Part shown: positions 35,724-47,186 of the stretch, in pieces
How the letters are laid out: every line of letters begins with the position of its first letter
Numbering within the stretch: position 1 is the stretch's first letter
NCBI RefSeq assembly: GCF_009696445.1
Contig: NZ_VULZ01000005.1
Coordinates: 124,001-188,000, forward strand
Direction of reading: 5' to 3'
DNA from: Porcincola intestinalis
Lineage (GTDB): Bacteria > Bacillota > Clostridia > Lachnospirales > Lachnospiraceae
Length of the DNA stretch: 64,000 bases
Translations under genes and position numbers: made by a program
Notes under the pieces: model-generated
What the model was told of the DNA's origin: nothing
The model's input: the letters and a program-made list of their open reading frames with translations, nothing else
Databases searched by the model: none

Positions 35724-35840
35724 GATGACTGCCGGAGACAGCAGGTTCCCGCGAGGGTATAATGCAAGCAGCGCCTGCCGAGGAAGTGTGAATTCGTATG
35801 AATTTTCAGCCTCCCTGCACAGAAAGGGAGGCTTTTCTTG
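35724..35840 (+). promoter_or_regulatory. L10 leader with attenuator-like hairpin
   Basis: The leader runs about 160 nt from the predicted start. It ends in a hairpin GCCTCCCT (35809-35816) / AGGGAGGC (35825-35832) followed by TTTTCTT, and is preceded by AATTC/GAATT around GTAT. L10-binding leaders with such hairpins are known in Firmicutes, where the L10(L12) complex represses its own message. The match to that family is by position and layout. Confidence 0.6.
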
Positions 35841-35883
35841 ATTCTGAAGCGGTCATTACCAATCAAGAAGGAGGTAATGGTTC

Positions 35884-36408
35884 ATGGCAAAAGTGGAATT
35901 GAAACAGCCCATCGTCGATGAGATCTCCGCGAATGTCAAGGACGCACAGTCAGTTGTTCTTGTCAACTACCTTGGAATCAATGTAGCAGGCGATACATCT
36001 CTCCGCAAGGAACTTCGTGAGAGCGGTGTTGTCTACAAGGTTTACAAGAATACCCTCATGAAGCGTGCGTTCCAGGGAACCGATCTGGAGCCGCTGTGCG
36101 AGCACCTGTTTGGTGCAAACGCGATCGCGGTGTCCAAGGACGACCCGGTGGCAGCAGCGAGAATCATCAAGAAGCATCTCAAGAACAATCCGACCATTTC
36201 CATGGTTGCGGCTGTTGCTGAGGGCAAGTATTACGACGCCGCAGGGGTAACGGCACTCGCTGATATCCCGTCCAGAGACGAGCTGCTCGGAAGACTGCTT
36301 GGATCCATCCAGTCCCCGATCACGAATTTTGCCCGTGTCCTCAAGCAGATTGCAGAGAAGCAGCCTGAGGGTGAAGGCACGGCAGAAGCAGCACCGGCTG
36401 AAGCCTGA
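35884..36408 (+). CDS. rplJ: ribosomal protein L10
   Basis: 174 residues. It opens [17 protein letters not shown] and has [13 protein letters not shown] and the C-terminal stalk helix ending in an Ala/Glu-rich tail. L10 anchors L7/L12 dimers on the ribosome and may bind its own leader. AAGGAGG precedes the ATG. Confidence 0.96.
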   Translation: MAKVELKQPIVDEISANVKDAQSVVLVNYLGINVAGDTSLRKELRESGVVYKVYKNTLMKRAFQGTDLEPLCEHLFGANAIAVSKDDPVAAARIIKKHLKNNPTISMVAAVAEGKYYDAAGVTALADIPSRDELLGRLLGSIQSPITNFARVLKQIAEKQPEGEGTAEAAPAEA

Positions 36409-36458
36409 AAGACAGTTTTCTGATTCAGAGTTACGATTATTTACAGGAGGAAGAAAAA

Positions 36459-36833
36459 ATGGCAAAACTTACGACTGCCGAGTTTATTGAAGCAATCAAG
36501 GAACTGAGTGTTACCGAGCTGAACGACCTCGTAAAGGCTTGCGAGGAGGAATTTGGCGTATCCGCAGCAGCAGGCGTTGTTGTTGCTGGTCCTGCAGCAG
36601 GCGCTGCTCCGGCTGAGGAGAAGACTGAGTTTGACGTCGAGCTGACCGATGTCGGACCGAACAAGATCAAGGTCATCAAGGTTATCCGTGAGATCACCGG
36701 CCTTGGTCTGAAGGAAGCAAAGGATCTTGTCGAGGGCGCTCCGAAGGTTGTGAAGGAGCAGGCTTCCAAGGCTGACGCTGAGGAGATGAAGAAGAAGATC
36801 GAGGAGCAGGGCGCAAAGGTTACCCTGAAGTAA
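36459..36833 (+). CDS. rplL: ribosomal protein L7/L12
   Basis: 124 residues. It has the alanine-rich hinge ([19 protein letters not shown]) between an N-terminal dimer domain and the C-terminal domain with [24 protein letters not shown]. It recruits elongation factors. It is followed by a terminator and a separate rpoB promoter. Confidence 0.97.
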   Translation: MAKLTTAEFIEAIKELSVTELNDLVKACEEEFGVSAAAGVVVAGPAAGAAPAEEKTEFDVELTDVGPNKIKVIKVIREITGLGLKEAKDLVEGAPKVVKEQASKADAEEMKKKIEEQGAKVTLK

Positions 36834-36863
36834 TCGAGCTTCTTAATCGAGACAATTCCAGAA

Positions 36864-36899
36864 GGAACCCGGCCGGAAACGGACCGGGTTCCTTTTTTT
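36864..36899 (+). terminator. intrinsic terminator between rplL and rpoB
   Basis: GGAACCCGG (36864-36872) pairs with CCGGGTTCC (36884-36892), followed by seven T. In many bacteria this spacer only attenuates read-through into rpoB. Confidence 0.9.
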
Positions 36900-36983
36900 G
36901 AAGGCTGTCTGTAAACAGATAACAGGAATGGAAAAATGGAAAAATAAAACGATTCTAATAGGCGGTCATCACAAAAAAACGAA

Positions 36984-37013
36984 TTGACATTCTGTTCAGG
37001 CACGTAGTATCAT
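36984..37013 (+). promoter_or_regulatory. predicted promoter of rpoB-rpoC
   Basis: TTGACA (36984-36989), 18 bases, TATCAT (37008-37013). It begins a leader of about 85 nt, so rpoB can be transcribed independently of rplJL. Confidence 0.7.
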
Positions 37014-37105
37014 ATAGGTTGCATTATTGTCCGGGATTATGTTCTGGGGCTTAGTGCGCCCATAAGTAGACTTGGTGTGCGCAGAAAGACAGAGGTGGAA
37101 CGTTA

Positions 37106-40100
37106 ATGGAAAAAAACAGAATTCGCCTGGTGAAGACTGGTAAGAGTGTCCGTATGAGTTATCAGCGGCATGAAGAAGTGCTTCAGATGCCGAATCTGAT
37201 CGAAGTACAGAAAAACTCGTACCAGTGGTTCCTGACAGACGGTCTCAGGGAGGCTTTTGATGACATATCTCCTATTGAGGACTATGGCGGGAAGCTCAGC
37301 CTTGAATTCGGAGACTTTAAACTCTGCACGGACGATGTAAAGTATTCGATTGAAGAATGTGCTGCGCGTGATGCCACGTATGCTGCTCCGCTGAAGGTCA
37401 AGGTCAAGCTCCACAACAAAGAGAACGAGGAGATCAGCGAGCATGAAATTTTCATGGGCGATCTCCCGATTATGACAGACACGGGGACTTTTGTGATTAA
37501 TGGCGCCGAGCGTGTTATCGTCAGCCAGCTGGTCCGCTCCCCGGGTATCTACTATGGGATTGCCAGAGACAAGGCGGGAACCAAGCTGTTTTCCTGCACA
37601 GTCATTCCGAACAGAGGCGCTTGGCTGGAGTATGAGACAGATGCCAACGACATCTTCTGGGTGCGTGTAGACCGTACCAGAAAGGTGCCGGTGACAACGC
37701 TGATCCGTGCACTCGGCGTCGGGACGAATGCGGAGATCATAGACCTGTTTGGCGAGGAGCCTAAGCTGATCAGCACCTTCGAAAAGGATGAATCGACTGA
37801 CACGGTGACGGGTCTCAAGAAACTGTATGAGAAAATCCGCCCGGGAGAGCCGGTCTCGGTGGAGAGCGCAGAGTCTCTCATTTCCGGAATGTTCTTTGAC
37901 CCGAAGCGCTATGATATCGCGAAGGTCGGACGCTATAAATATAATAAGAAGCTGTTGCTCCGCAACCGGATTGCCGGCCACGTCCTTGCGGAGGATGTGG
38001 TGGATGAGACAACAGGAGAGGTCCTTGCTGAAGCAGGCACAAAGGTGACAGAAGAGCTGGCGGATCAGATTCAGAACGCTGCGATCCCGAGTGTCATGAT
38101 TGAGACCCAGGAGCGGAATGTCAAGGTTCTTTCCTCCATGATGGTCGATCTTCGGGCTTGGGTGGACTGCAAGCCGGAGGAGCTTGGAATCACGGAGCTT
38201 GTTTACTATCCGTATCTGAGAAAGATCCTGGATGAGTATACCGATCCGGAGGAGATCAAAGATCAGATCCGTCATCATGTGACCGATCTGATTCCGAAGC
38301 ATATTACAAAGGAGGATATCTTTGCCTCCATCAACTACAATATGCACCTCGAGTACGGGATCGGCTGCGATGACGATATTGACCACCTGGGGAACCGCCG
38401 GATCCGCGCAGTGGGCGAGCTGCTTCAGAACCAGTTCCGGATCGGGCTTTCCAGGCTCGAGCGGGTGGTGCGCGAGAGAATGACCACTCAGGAAATTGAG
38501 GGCATTACACCTCAGTCCCTGATCAATATCAAACCGGTGACGGCTGCAATCAAGGAGTTCTTCGGATCTTCCCAGCTGTCACAGTTCATGGATCAGAACA
38601 ACCCGCTGTCAGAGCTGACACATAAGAGACGTCTCTCCGCGCTGGGACCTGGCGGACTTTCAAGGGATCGTGCCGGGTTTGAGGTCCGCGATGTCCATTA
38701 TTCTCACTATGGACGGATGTGCCCGATTGAGACACCTGAAGGACCGAACATTGGTCTGATCAACTCCCTGGCCTGCTATGCACGGATCAACAAGTATGGA
38801 TTTGTCGAGGCACCGTACAGGAAGGTCGACCATTCCGAACCGGGACGTCCGAGGGTTACAGATGAAGTTGTCTATATGACAGCTGACGAGGAAGACAGGT
38901 ACCATATTGCGCAGGCAAACACGCCGCTCGATGCGGATGGGTATTTCATCAACAAGAATGTATCCGGCCGCTTCCGTGAGGAGACGCAGGCGTATGACCG
39001 CAACATGTTTGACTATATGGATGTCTCCCCGAAGATGGTCTTCTCAGTCGCAACGGCACTGATCCCGTTCCTGCAGAATGATGACGCAAACCGTGCACTG
39101 ATGGGATCCAACATGCAGCGTCAGGCTGTCCCACTTCTAACTACGATGGCTCCGGCTGTCGGAACCGGTATGGAAGTCAAGGCGGCGGTAGACTCAGGTG
39201 TCTGCATTGTTGCAAAGCATGATGGCGTGGTGGAACGTTCTGAGGCAAACCGGATTATCGTCCGCAGGACAGACGGACAGCTGGACGAGTATCATTTGAG
39301 AAAGTTTGTCCGTTCCAACCAGAGCAACTGCTATAACCAGAGACCGATCGTCTTCAAGAACGATGTTGTAAAGAAGGGAGACGTCATTGCAGATGGCGCA
39401 TCCACCTGCAACGGTGAACTGGCGCTTGGCAAAAACCCGCTGATTGGGTTCATGACCTGGGAGGGCTACAACTACGAGGATGCAGTCCTTCTGAGCGAGA
39501 ACCTGGTCAAGTACGATACCTATACATCCATCCATATTGAGGAGTATGAGGCTGAGGCGAGGGATACCAAGCTCGGACCGGAGGAAATTACCCGCGATGT
39601 ACCAGGCGTAGGGGATGAAGCCCTGAAAGATCTGGACGATCGAGGAATCATCCGCATTGGCGCTGAAGTGAGAGCCGGGGATATTCTGGTCGGCAAGGTA
39701 ACACCGAAGGGTGAGACGGAGCTGACAGCGGAAGAGCGCCTTCTGCGTGCAATCTTCGGCGAGAAAGCAAGAGAGGTGAGAGATACATCTCTGAAGGTCC
39801 CGCACGGCGAGTATGGAATTGTTGTGGCTGCGAAGGTGTTCACGAAGGAGAACGGCGATGAGCTGGCTCCGGGGGTCAACCAGTCGGTTCGTATCTATAT
39901 CGCGCAGAAGAGAAAGATTTCGGTCGGCGACAAGATGGCAGGCCGTCATGGAAACAAGGGTGTTGTCTCCCGGATTCTGCCGGTGGAGGATATGCCGTTC
40001 CTGCCGAACGGACGCCCGCTTGATATCGTTCTGAATCCTCTGGGTGTCCCGTCCCGTATGAATATCGGACAGGTTCTGGAGATTCACCTGTCTCTCGCGG

Positions 40101-40984
40101 CGATGGCGCTTGGCTTCAATGTTTCGACGCCGGTCTTTGATGGAGCGTCTGAGTCTGAGATTCAGGATACGCTGGAGCTGGCAAACGATTACGTCAATCT
40201 GAGCTGGGAAGATTTCAGCAGAAAACATAAGGGAGAGCTCATGGAGAACGTCTATGAGTATCTTCATGACCACCTTGACCACAGGAAGCTGTGGAAGGGT
40301 GTACCGATCACGAGAGACGGCAAGGTCCAGCTGAGAGACGGACGGACCGGAGAGCCGTTTGACGGACCGACTACGATCGGCCACATGAATTACCTGAAGC
40401 TGCACCATCTGGTTGACGATAAGATTCACGCACGTTCAACAGGCCCTTACTCCCTGGTCACGCAGCAGCCGCTCGGCGGAAAAGCTCAGTTTGGCGGACA
40501 GCGTTTCGGAGAGATGGAGGTCTGGGCGCTCGAGGCATATGGTGCTTCCTATACGCTTCAGGAAATTCTGACGGTCAAGTCCGATGATGTCATCGGGAGA
40601 GTCAAGACGTACGAGGCAATCATCAAGGGTGAGAATATTCCGGAACCTGGTATTCCGGAATCCTTCAAGGTTCTTCTGAAGGAGCTGCAGTCCCTGGCAC
40701 TGGATGTACGCGTGCTCAAGGACGACGGAACAGAGGTGAAGATCATTGAGAATGTCGATTACGGGGATACTGATATGAGACATATCTTTGATGATTACAA
40801 TGACCATAAGTACGATAACAACAAGGAGTCCTTTGCTTCCCATGGAATGCAGGTCCAGGATGAGAACGGGGAGGCAATCGATGAGAACGCTTCCTCTGAT
40901 TCAGGGGATTCTCTGGATCTGCAGGAAGACGGTTATGATAATTCCGACAGTCCGGATTTCGAACTGACCGACGACAATGAGTGA
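37106..40984 (+). CDS. rpoB: RNA polymerase beta subunit
   Basis: 1292 residues. Landmark motifs are present: the N-terminal [19 protein letters not shown], the rifampicin region ([37 protein letters not shown], read here in pieces with no known resistance change at the usual D/H/S sites), and [10 protein letters not shown] near the active site. The C-terminal ~70 residues form an acidic, Asp/Ser-rich tail typical of clostridial RpoB, with no obvious fold. Confidence 0.98.
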   Translation: MEKNRIRLVKTGKSVRMSYQRHEEVLQMPNLIEVQKNSYQWFLTDGLREAFDDISPIEDYGGKLSLEFGDFKLCTDDVKYSIEECAARDATYAAPLKVKVKLHNKENEEISEHEIFMGDLPIMTDTGTFVINGAERVIVSQLVRSPGIYYGIARDKAGTKLFSCTVIPNRGAWLEYETDANDIFWVRVDRTRKVPVTTLIRALGVGTNAEIIDLFGEEPKLISTFEKDESTDTVTGLKKLYEKIRPGEPVSVESAESLISGMFFDPKRYDIAKVGRYKYNKKLLLRNRIAGHVLAEDVVDETTGEVLAEAGTKVTEELADQIQNAAIPSVMIETQERNVKVLSSMMVDLRAWVDCKPEELGITELVYYPYLRKILDEYTDPEEIKDQIRHHVTDLIPKHITKEDIFASINYNMHLEYGIGCDDDIDHLGNRRIRAVGELLQNQFRIGLSRLERVVRERMTTQEIEGITPQSLINIKPVTAAIKEFFGSSQLSQFMDQNNPLSELTHKRRLSALGPGGLSRDRAGFEVRDVHYSHYGRMCPIETPEGPNIGLINSLACYARINKYGFVEAPYRKVDHSEPGRPRVTDEVVYMTADEEDRYHIAQANTPLDADGYFINKNVSGRFREETQAYDRNMFDYMDVSPKMVFSVATALIPFLQNDDANRALMGSNMQRQAVPLLTTMAPAVGTGMEVKAAVDSGVCIVAKHDGVVERSEANRIIVRRTDGQLDEYHLRKFVRSNQSNCYNQRPIVFKNDVVKKGDVIADGASTCNGELALGKNPLIGFMTWEGYNYEDAVLLSENLVKYDTYTSIHIEEYEAEARDTKLGPEEITRDVPGVGDEALKDLDDRGIIRIGAEVRAGDILVGKVTPKGETELTAEERLLRAIFGEKAREVRDTSLKVPHGEYGIVVAAKVFTKENGDELAPGVNQSVRIYIAQKRKISVGDKMAGRHGNKGVVSRILPVEDMPFLPNGRPLDIVLNPLGVPSRMNIGQVLEIHLSLAAMALGFNVSTPVFDGASESEIQDTLELANDYVNLSWEDFSRKHKGELMENVYEYLHDHLDHRKLWKGVPITRDGKVQLRDGRTGEPFDGPTTIGHMNYLKLHHLVDDKIHARSTGPYSLVTQQPLGGKAQFGGQRFGEMEVWALEAYGASYTLQEILTVKSDDVIGRVKTYEAIIKGENIPEPGIPESFKVLLKELQSLALDVRVLKDDGTEVKIIENVDYGDTDMRHIFDDYNDHKYDNNKESFASHGMQVQDENGEAIDENASSDSGDSLDLQEDGYDNSDSPDFELTDDNE

Positions 40985-40997
40985 AAGGAGTGCTTTC

Positions 40998-43900
40998 ATG
41001 CCGGAAAATACTTCGAATGAAGTGTATCAGTCCATGACATTTGACGCCATCAAGATCAGCCTGGCTTCCCCTGAGAGAATCAAGGAATGGGCAACGAGGC
41101 ACGGCATGCTTGGCGAGGTCAATAAGCCTGAGACGATCAACTACAGAACGCTCAAGCCGGAGACGGATGGACTGTTCTGCGAGCGGATCTTCGGGCCGGT
41201 GAAGGACTGGGAGTGCCACTGCGGAAAGTATAAGAAAATCCGCTATAAGAACATGATTTGTGACCGCTGCGGTGTCGAGGTTACAAAGTCGAGCGTCAGG
41301 CGTGAACGCATGGGCTGCATCTGCCTGGCTGCCCCGGTGTCCCATATCTGGTATTTCAAGGGGATTCCGTCAAGGATGGGCCTGATCCTGGATATGTCGC
41401 CGAAGGAACTGGAGAAAGTTCTCTATTTCGCAAATTACATTGTCCTTGATCCGAATGTTAATGATCCGAATCCGGAGAAGTTCAACCAGGTCGACATCAA
41501 GTCGGATCCTGTGACAGGACTGGCCTACAAGGAGACACTGACAGAAAACGCATATGAAAAGAAGGTTCAGGAGCTCGGGGATGCGGCGCTGAAAAACCAG
41601 ATTGGACAGGAGGCATACGACAATCTGTCTGAGTCAGAGCGCAGATTCCGCGCGAATGATATGGGCAGACATATGTTCAAGGCACAGATGGGGGCGGAGG
41701 CTGTCATGCAGCTTCTGCAGGACATCGACCTTGAGGACCTGTGCGAGCGGCTGAAGAAAAAGATGGAGAATGCGACTGCCCAGCAGAAGGTCAAGATTGT
41801 CAAGAGGCTGGAAGTTGCGGAAGCGTTCCGTGAGTCTGGCAACAAGCCGGAATGGATGATTCTGACCGTGATCCCGGTTATTCCGCCGGATCTGCGCCCG
41901 ATGGTGCAGCTGGATGGAGGCCGTTTTGCGACATCCGACCTGAATGATCTGTACCGCAGAATCATCAACAGAAACAACCGTCTCAAGAGGCTGCTTGAGC
42001 TTGGGGCGCCGGACATCATCGTGCGAAACGAGAAGAGGATGCTCCAGGAGGCCGTTGACGCACTGATTGACAACGGCAGAAGAGGGCGCCCGGTCACCGG
42101 CCCGGGCAACCGTGCGCTGAAGTCTCTTTCTGATATGCTGAAGGGAAAGAGCGGACGCTTCCGTCAGAACCTTCTCGGAAAGCGTGTCGACTATTCCGGC
42201 CGTTCCGTTATTGTTGTCGGACCGGAGATGAAGATCTATCAGTGTGGTGTTCCGAAGGAGATGGCAATCGAGCTGTTCAAGCCGTTCGTCATGAAGGAGC
42301 TTGTAGCCAGAAACATCAGCCATAATATCAAGAATGCCAAGAAGATGGTGGAACGGCTTGAGCCTGGCGTCTGGGATGTCCTGGAGGATGTCATCAAGGA
42401 TCATCCGGTTATGCTGAACCGTGCTCCCACGCTTCACAGGCTGGGAATCCAGGCATTCGAACCGACGCTTGTGGAAGGAAAAGCCATCAAGCTTCATCCG
42501 CTCGTCTGTGCAGGCTTCAACGCTGACTTTGATGGTGACCAGATGGCAATCCATATTCCGCTGACCGTCGAGGCTCAGGCGGAGTGCCGTTTCCTGATGC
42601 TGTCACCGAACAATTTCCTGAAGCCTTCGGATGGCGGAATGGTCCCGGTTCCATCTCAGGATATGGTTCTTGGAATCTACTATCTGACACAGGAACGCCC
42701 CGGCTCGATCGGGGAGGGAATGGTCTTCAAGAATCTGAATGAAGCCATTCTGGCCTACGAGAACAAGTATGTTTCGCTTCAGAGCCGGATCAGCATCCGC
42801 GTTACAAAGAAGATGCCGGACGGAACTGAACTCAGCGGACTTGTAGAATCTACGCTTGGCCGGTTCCTGTTTAACGAGGTGATACCGCAGGATCTGGGAT
42901 TTGTCGATCGTTCCATTCCTGGAAACGAGCTGAAGCTTGAAGTCGACCAGCTGGTTAAAAAGAAGGACCAGAAGAAGATCCTGGAACGCGTCATCAATGT
43001 TCATGGTGCAACGCGGACCGCTGAGGTGCTGGATAATGTCAAGGCGATGGGATACGGTTATTCGACGAGAGCCGGCATGACGGTTTCCATTTCTGACATG
43101 ACTGTACCGAAGGAGAAGCCTGACCTGCTGGCCAAGGCACAGACTGCTGTCGACAAAATCAATATGAAGTACCGCAGAGGTCTTTCTACGGATACCGAGC
43201 GCTATCGCGCTGTTGTAGATACCTGGAAGAAGACGGATGATGAGCTGACGAAAGATCTGCTTTCCGGCCTCGATAAGTACAACAATATTTTCATGATGGC
43301 CGACTCCGGAGCCCGTGGTTCCGACAAGCAGATCAAGCAGCTGGCCGGCATGCGCGGACTGATGGCGGATACGACCGGTCACACGATCGAGCTGCCGATC
43401 AAGTCGAATTTCCGTGAAGGACTGGACGTCCTGGAATATTTCATGTCGGCACATGGCGCCCGCAAGGGTCTGTCTGACACCGCACTGCGTACGGCAGACT
43501 CCGGATACCTGACAAGACGAATGGTCGTCGTCTCCCAAGATCTGGTCATCCGCGAGGTGGACTGCTGTGAAGGCAAGGGAGAGATCCCGGGCAGATACAT
43601 CTCAAAGTTCGCATACGGGAAGGAAATGATCGAAAGCCTTCAGGAACGGATCACCGGACGTTATGCGGCTGAGACCATTTGCGATAAGGACGGCAATGTT
43701 CTGGTCAAGGCAAATCATATGATTACACCGGCCAGGGCAGAGAAAATCATGAGCGTGGGCGTCGATGCGGACGGCAATGCGATCACGCGGGTAAAGATTC
43801 GTTCGATTCTGACCTGCCGCAGCCGGATCGGTATCTGCGCGAAGTGCTATGGTTCCAATATGGCGACAGGCGAGGCTGTACAGGTCGGTGAGCCGGTCGG

Positions 43901-44864
43901 TATCATCGCCGCTCAGTCCATTGGTGAGCCGGGTACGCAGCTGACGATGAGAACCTTCCACACCGGCGGTGTCGCGGGCGGCGATATCACACAGGGTCTT
44001 CCTCGTGTCGAGGAGCTGTTTGAGGCACGCAGGCCGAAGGGTATGGCAATCATCTCCGATATCTCGGGAACGATCCATTTCACCGAGACCAAGAACAAGG
44101 TTGAGATTACCGTCACAAACGAGGAAACCGGAGATTCCAAGACTTACCTGAAGCCGTTCGGAACGGAGACCAAGCATAAGGATGACGGGACGTATCTGCA
44201 GGAAGGAGACCATGTCGAGGCGGGAGATCAGCTGATCGAAGGCTCGGTGAATCCGCACGATCTGATGAAGATCAAGGGGGTCAATGCCGTTCAGGACTAT
44301 CTGCTCCGCGAGGTACAGAGAGTATACAGACTCCAGGGTGTTGAGATTTCCGACAAACACATTGAGGTTCTCGTCCGTCAGATGATGAAGAAGGTCCGTG
44401 TGGCGGATCCGGGTGACTCCCAGATGCTGCCGGGTACACTGATCGATGGCCTTGAGCTGGACGCTGTTAATGAGAAGCTTCGGGAGAGAGGCCTCAAGGA
44501 GGCAACCTCAACACAGGTGCTTCTTGGTATTACAAAGGCTTCTTTAGCGACTGAGTCGTTCCTTTCGGCGGCTTCCTTCCAGGAAACCACGAAGGTTCTG
44601 ACAGATGCTGCGATCAAGGGCAAGGTTGACCATCTGGTAGGCCCGATGGAGAACGTCATCATCGGAAAACTGATTCCTGCGGGGACCGGTATGAAGCGTT
44701 ATCGCAGCGTTAAGCTGGACACAAGTGCAGTCGATATTCCGGAAGGAGAACTCCTGAAGGATGAAGATGATCTGATGGAGTCCGGCGATGACAGCCGCGG
44801 CAATGACGTGATTGCACTGGATGAAGTGCAGGAGAATGTACCGTCTGAAACATCGGAGAGCTGA
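40998..44864 (+). CDS. rpoC: RNA polymerase beta' subunit
   Basis: 1288 residues from the ATG at 40998, seven bases after AAAGGAG; an upstream ATG at 40977 would add MSERSAF without a better ribosome site. Zinc-finger cysteines CHCGKYKK and CDRCGVEV are present, as is the catalytic NADFDGDQM. The C-terminal tail is acidic ([15 protein letters not shown]). It is co-transcribed with rpoB. Confidence 0.98.
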   Translation: MPENTSNEVYQSMTFDAIKISLASPERIKEWATRHGMLGEVNKPETINYRTLKPETDGLFCERIFGPVKDWECHCGKYKKIRYKNMICDRCGVEVTKSSVRRERMGCICLAAPVSHIWYFKGIPSRMGLILDMSPKELEKVLYFANYIVLDPNVNDPNPEKFNQVDIKSDPVTGLAYKETLTENAYEKKVQELGDAALKNQIGQEAYDNLSESERRFRANDMGRHMFKAQMGAEAVMQLLQDIDLEDLCERLKKKMENATAQQKVKIVKRLEVAEAFRESGNKPEWMILTVIPVIPPDLRPMVQLDGGRFATSDLNDLYRRIINRNNRLKRLLELGAPDIIVRNEKRMLQEAVDALIDNGRRGRPVTGPGNRALKSLSDMLKGKSGRFRQNLLGKRVDYSGRSVIVVGPEMKIYQCGVPKEMAIELFKPFVMKELVARNISHNIKNAKKMVERLEPGVWDVLEDVIKDHPVMLNRAPTLHRLGIQAFEPTLVEGKAIKLHPLVCAGFNADFDGDQMAIHIPLTVEAQAECRFLMLSPNNFLKPSDGGMVPVPSQDMVLGIYYLTQERPGSIGEGMVFKNLNEAILAYENKYVSLQSRISIRVTKKMPDGTELSGLVESTLGRFLFNEVIPQDLGFVDRSIPGNELKLEVDQLVKKKDQKKILERVINVHGATRTAEVLDNVKAMGYGYSTRAGMTVSISDMTVPKEKPDLLAKAQTAVDKINMKYRRGLSTDTERYRAVVDTWKKTDDELTKDLLSGLDKYNNIFMMADSGARGSDKQIKQLAGMRGLMADTTGHTIELPIKSNFREGLDVLEYFMSAHGARKGLSDTALRTADSGYLTRRMVVVSQDLVIREVDCCEGKGEIPGRYISKFAYGKEMIESLQERITGRYAAETICDKDGNVLVKANHMITPARAEKIMSVGVDADGNAITRVKIRSILTCRSRIGICAKCYGSNMATGEAVQVGEPVGIIAAQSIGEPGTQLTMRTFHTGGVAGGDITQGLPRVEELFEARRPKGMAIISDISGTIHFTETKNKVEITVTNEETGDSKTYLKPFGTETKHKDDGTYLQEGDHVEAGDQLIEGSVNPHDLMKIKGVNAVQDYLLREVQRVYRLQGVEISDKHIEVLVRQMMKKVRVADPGDSQMLPGTLIDGLELDAVNEKLRERGLKEATSTQVLLGITKASLATESFLSAASFQETTKVLTDAAIKGKVDHLVGPMENVIIGKLIPAGTGMKRYRSVKLDTSAVDIPEGELLKDEDDLMESGDDSRGNDVIALDEVQENVPSETSES

Positions 44865-44947
44865 ATTGTCAGCTGTAGATTTCCGAAAGATAGGGTGCTG
44901 TGAAAGCAGCCCCTGTTGACAGACAACAGAACAGAAACCAAACGGAC

Positions 44948-44983
44948 AGCTGCTGCATTCTTTATGATGCAGCAGCTTTTTTT
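44948..44983 (+). terminator. intrinsic terminator after rpoC
   Basis: AGCTGCTGCAT (44948-44958) pairs exactly with ATGCAGCAGCT (44967-44977), followed by seven T (44977-44983). Confidence 0.92.
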
Positions 44984-45003
44984 CTTAATTTTGCCTGTGA
45001 AAG

Positions 45004-45032
45004 TGGACGCTTCCGGCAACTGGTGATAAGAT
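45004..45032 (+). promoter_or_regulatory. predicted promoter of the VanZ-like gene
   Basis: TGGACG (45004-45009), 17 bases, TAAGAT (45027-45032), 23 bases before the start codon. The leader is therefore very short. Confidence 0.5.
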
Positions 45033-45055
45033 AGCGCAATCGGAGGATCATCTTC

Positions 45056-45925
45056 ATGAAAATCATTACATTTTTCAAGCCGCTGTCTTTTATACCGGCT
45101 CTTCTCATCATGTATATGATCTATTCATTCTCGGCTCAGCCCGGGGAAGTCTCGTCTTCCACGAGCTACAAAGTCAGTGAGTCTATCGTTTCTACATATA
45201 ATAAGGTTACACAGCAGAACTGGGAGAACTGGCAGATACAGGAGAAAGCGAATCAGATTAACAAGTATGTGCGGAAGGGCGCTCATGTGACGGAATATTT
45301 CCTGCTTGCTGTGGCTGTCTCATTCCCACTGTATGTATATGGCGTCAGGGGGATTCTTCTGATGCTCCTTGCAGGCGCAATCTGCGTGGGATATGCGTTC
45401 GGAGACGAACGGCATCAGGCGATGGTGGCGGGAAGAGTCGCAACCCCGCGCGATGTGGGGATCGATTCGATTGGCATCTTCATTGGAATCATTCTTGTAA
45501 GGATCCTGGGCTGGTCAGCCCGTGTCTCAGTAACAGGGCCAAGAATGGAGCGGCAGCAGCGGAAGATCCAGCAGGAGCTGGACAGACGGGAGGAGGAGCT
45601 TGCCTACCGGGAGGAAATGCTGAGAAGGCGTGAGCGGAAAGATGATATGCGACAGACAGCCGATCAGACATTTGAAAAAGACAGATCCCAGGGGCAGACA
45701 AGAGCGTACCGTCCGGATGAAATGACCCGCAGAGACCGTTACTCATCGAACCCATACATGGAAGGCAGATACGGTCAGGACAGCTGGGATAGAAGCGTAT
45801 ATCCTTATCCTGAGGATGAACACGCAGGGTATGAGCGCGAAGAAGATGAACTTGCAGGGAATGATTACGATGCACCGGATGAACTGTCGGATGATATCCC
45901 GCTGTTTCATCGGAAAAAGAGATAA
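45056..45925 (+). CDS. VanZ-like membrane protein with charged C-terminal tail
   Basis: 289 residues. The N-terminal ~165 residues form the VanZ domain: FSAQPGE after the first membrane helix, RKGAHVTEYFLLA, and a DERHQ..VAGR..RDVGIDSIG block. The following ~120 residues are a charged coiled coil (residues ~165-200) and an acidic/Tyr-rich disordered tail. VanZ proteins affect glycopeptide tolerance in some species; most are of unknown role. It sits between rpoC and rpsL with its own promoter, an unusual place. Confidence 0.85.
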   Translation: MKIITFFKPLSFIPALLIMYMIYSFSAQPGEVSSSTSYKVSESIVSTYNKVTQQNWENWQIQEKANQINKYVRKGAHVTEYFLLAVAVSFPLYVYGVRGILLMLLAGAICVGYAFGDERHQAMVAGRVATPRDVGIDSIGIFIGIILVRILGWSARVSVTGPRMERQQRKIQQELDRREEELAYREEMLRRRERKDDMRQTADQTFEKDRSQGQTRAYRPDEMTRRDRYSSNPYMEGRYGQDSWDRSVYPYPEDEHAGYEREEDELAGNDYDAPDELSDDIPLFHRKKR

Positions 45926-45942
45926 AAAGCGGTAATGGCTTC

Positions 45943-45971
45943 TTGACAGAAGTGAGCGCGATTTCTATAAT
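45943..45971 (+). promoter_or_regulatory. consensus promoter of rpsL-rpsG-fusA-tuf
   Basis: A perfect TTGACA (45943-45948), 17 bases and TATAAT (45966-45971), overlapping the end region of the vanZ gene's spacer. The strongest promoter in the window by sequence. Confidence 0.85.
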
Positions 45972-45975
45972 AATG

Positions 45976-46003
45976 GGGCGTGTGTTCAGCACGCTCTATT
46001 TTT
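45976..46003 (+). other. hairpin with T run at the start of the rpsL message
   Basis: GGGCGTG (45976-45982) pairs with CACGCTC (45990-45996), then TATTTTTG. It begins at or within one or two bases of the expected start of transcription, so it may be a 5' stabilising stem or an attenuator rather than a terminator of vanZ. Confidence 0.55.
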
Positions 46004-46076
46004 GATGGATAGCAGCCACAGCGGCAGATTCTGATATCGGATCAGGAGCCGCAAAAAACCAGGAGGTGAAAGAGGA

Positions 46077-46499
46077 ATGCCTACATTCAACCAGTTAGTC
46101 AGAAAAGGCAGACAGACCGCTGCGAAGAAGTCGACTGCACCGGCACTTCAGAAGGGCTTCAACTCTCTGAAGAAGAGACCGATCGACGATAACTCTCCGC
46201 AGAAGCGTGGTGTCTGCACAGCAGTCAAGACTGCGACCCCGAAGAAGCCGAATTCTGCTCTTCGTAAGATTGCCCGTGTACGTCTTTCCAACGGACTTGA
46301 GGTTACAACCTATATTCCGGGTGAGGGCCATAATCTTCAGGAACATAGCGTTGTCATGATCCGCGGCGGACGTGTCAAGGACCTTCCGGGTACCAGGTAC
46401 CACATCATCAGAGGAACGCTGGATACGGCAGGTGTTGCAAACAGGCGTCAGGCCCGTTCCAAGTACGGCGCTAAGAGGCCGAAGGCTTCCGCGAAGTAA
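46077..46499 (+). CDS. rpsL: ribosomal protein S12
   Basis: 140 residues. It opens [12 protein letters not shown] and has [11 protein letters not shown] and [12 protein letters not shown], the two lysines of the decoding centre that change in streptomycin resistance; both are unaltered here. AGGAGGTGAAAGAGGA precedes the ATG. Confidence 0.98.
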   Translation: MPTFNQLVRKGRQTAAKKSTAPALQKGFNSLKKRPIDDNSPQKRGVCTAVKTATPKKPNSALRKIARVRLSNGLEVTTYIPGEGHNLQEHSVVMIRGGRVKDLPGTRYHIIRGTLDTAGVANRRQARSKYGAKRPKASAK

Positions 46500-47162
<663 letters not shown>

Positions 47163-47186
47163 TCGCATACCTTTAGGAGGAAATGA

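Noticed and set aside
37103-38386. 427-residue open frame on the - strand inside rpoB
   Set aside because: It lies wholly opposite a conserved gene, shows no recognisable domain, and similar long antisense frames occur opposite other genes here (rpoB 39194-40429, glmM, dapF, glnN). It is a by-product of codon bias.
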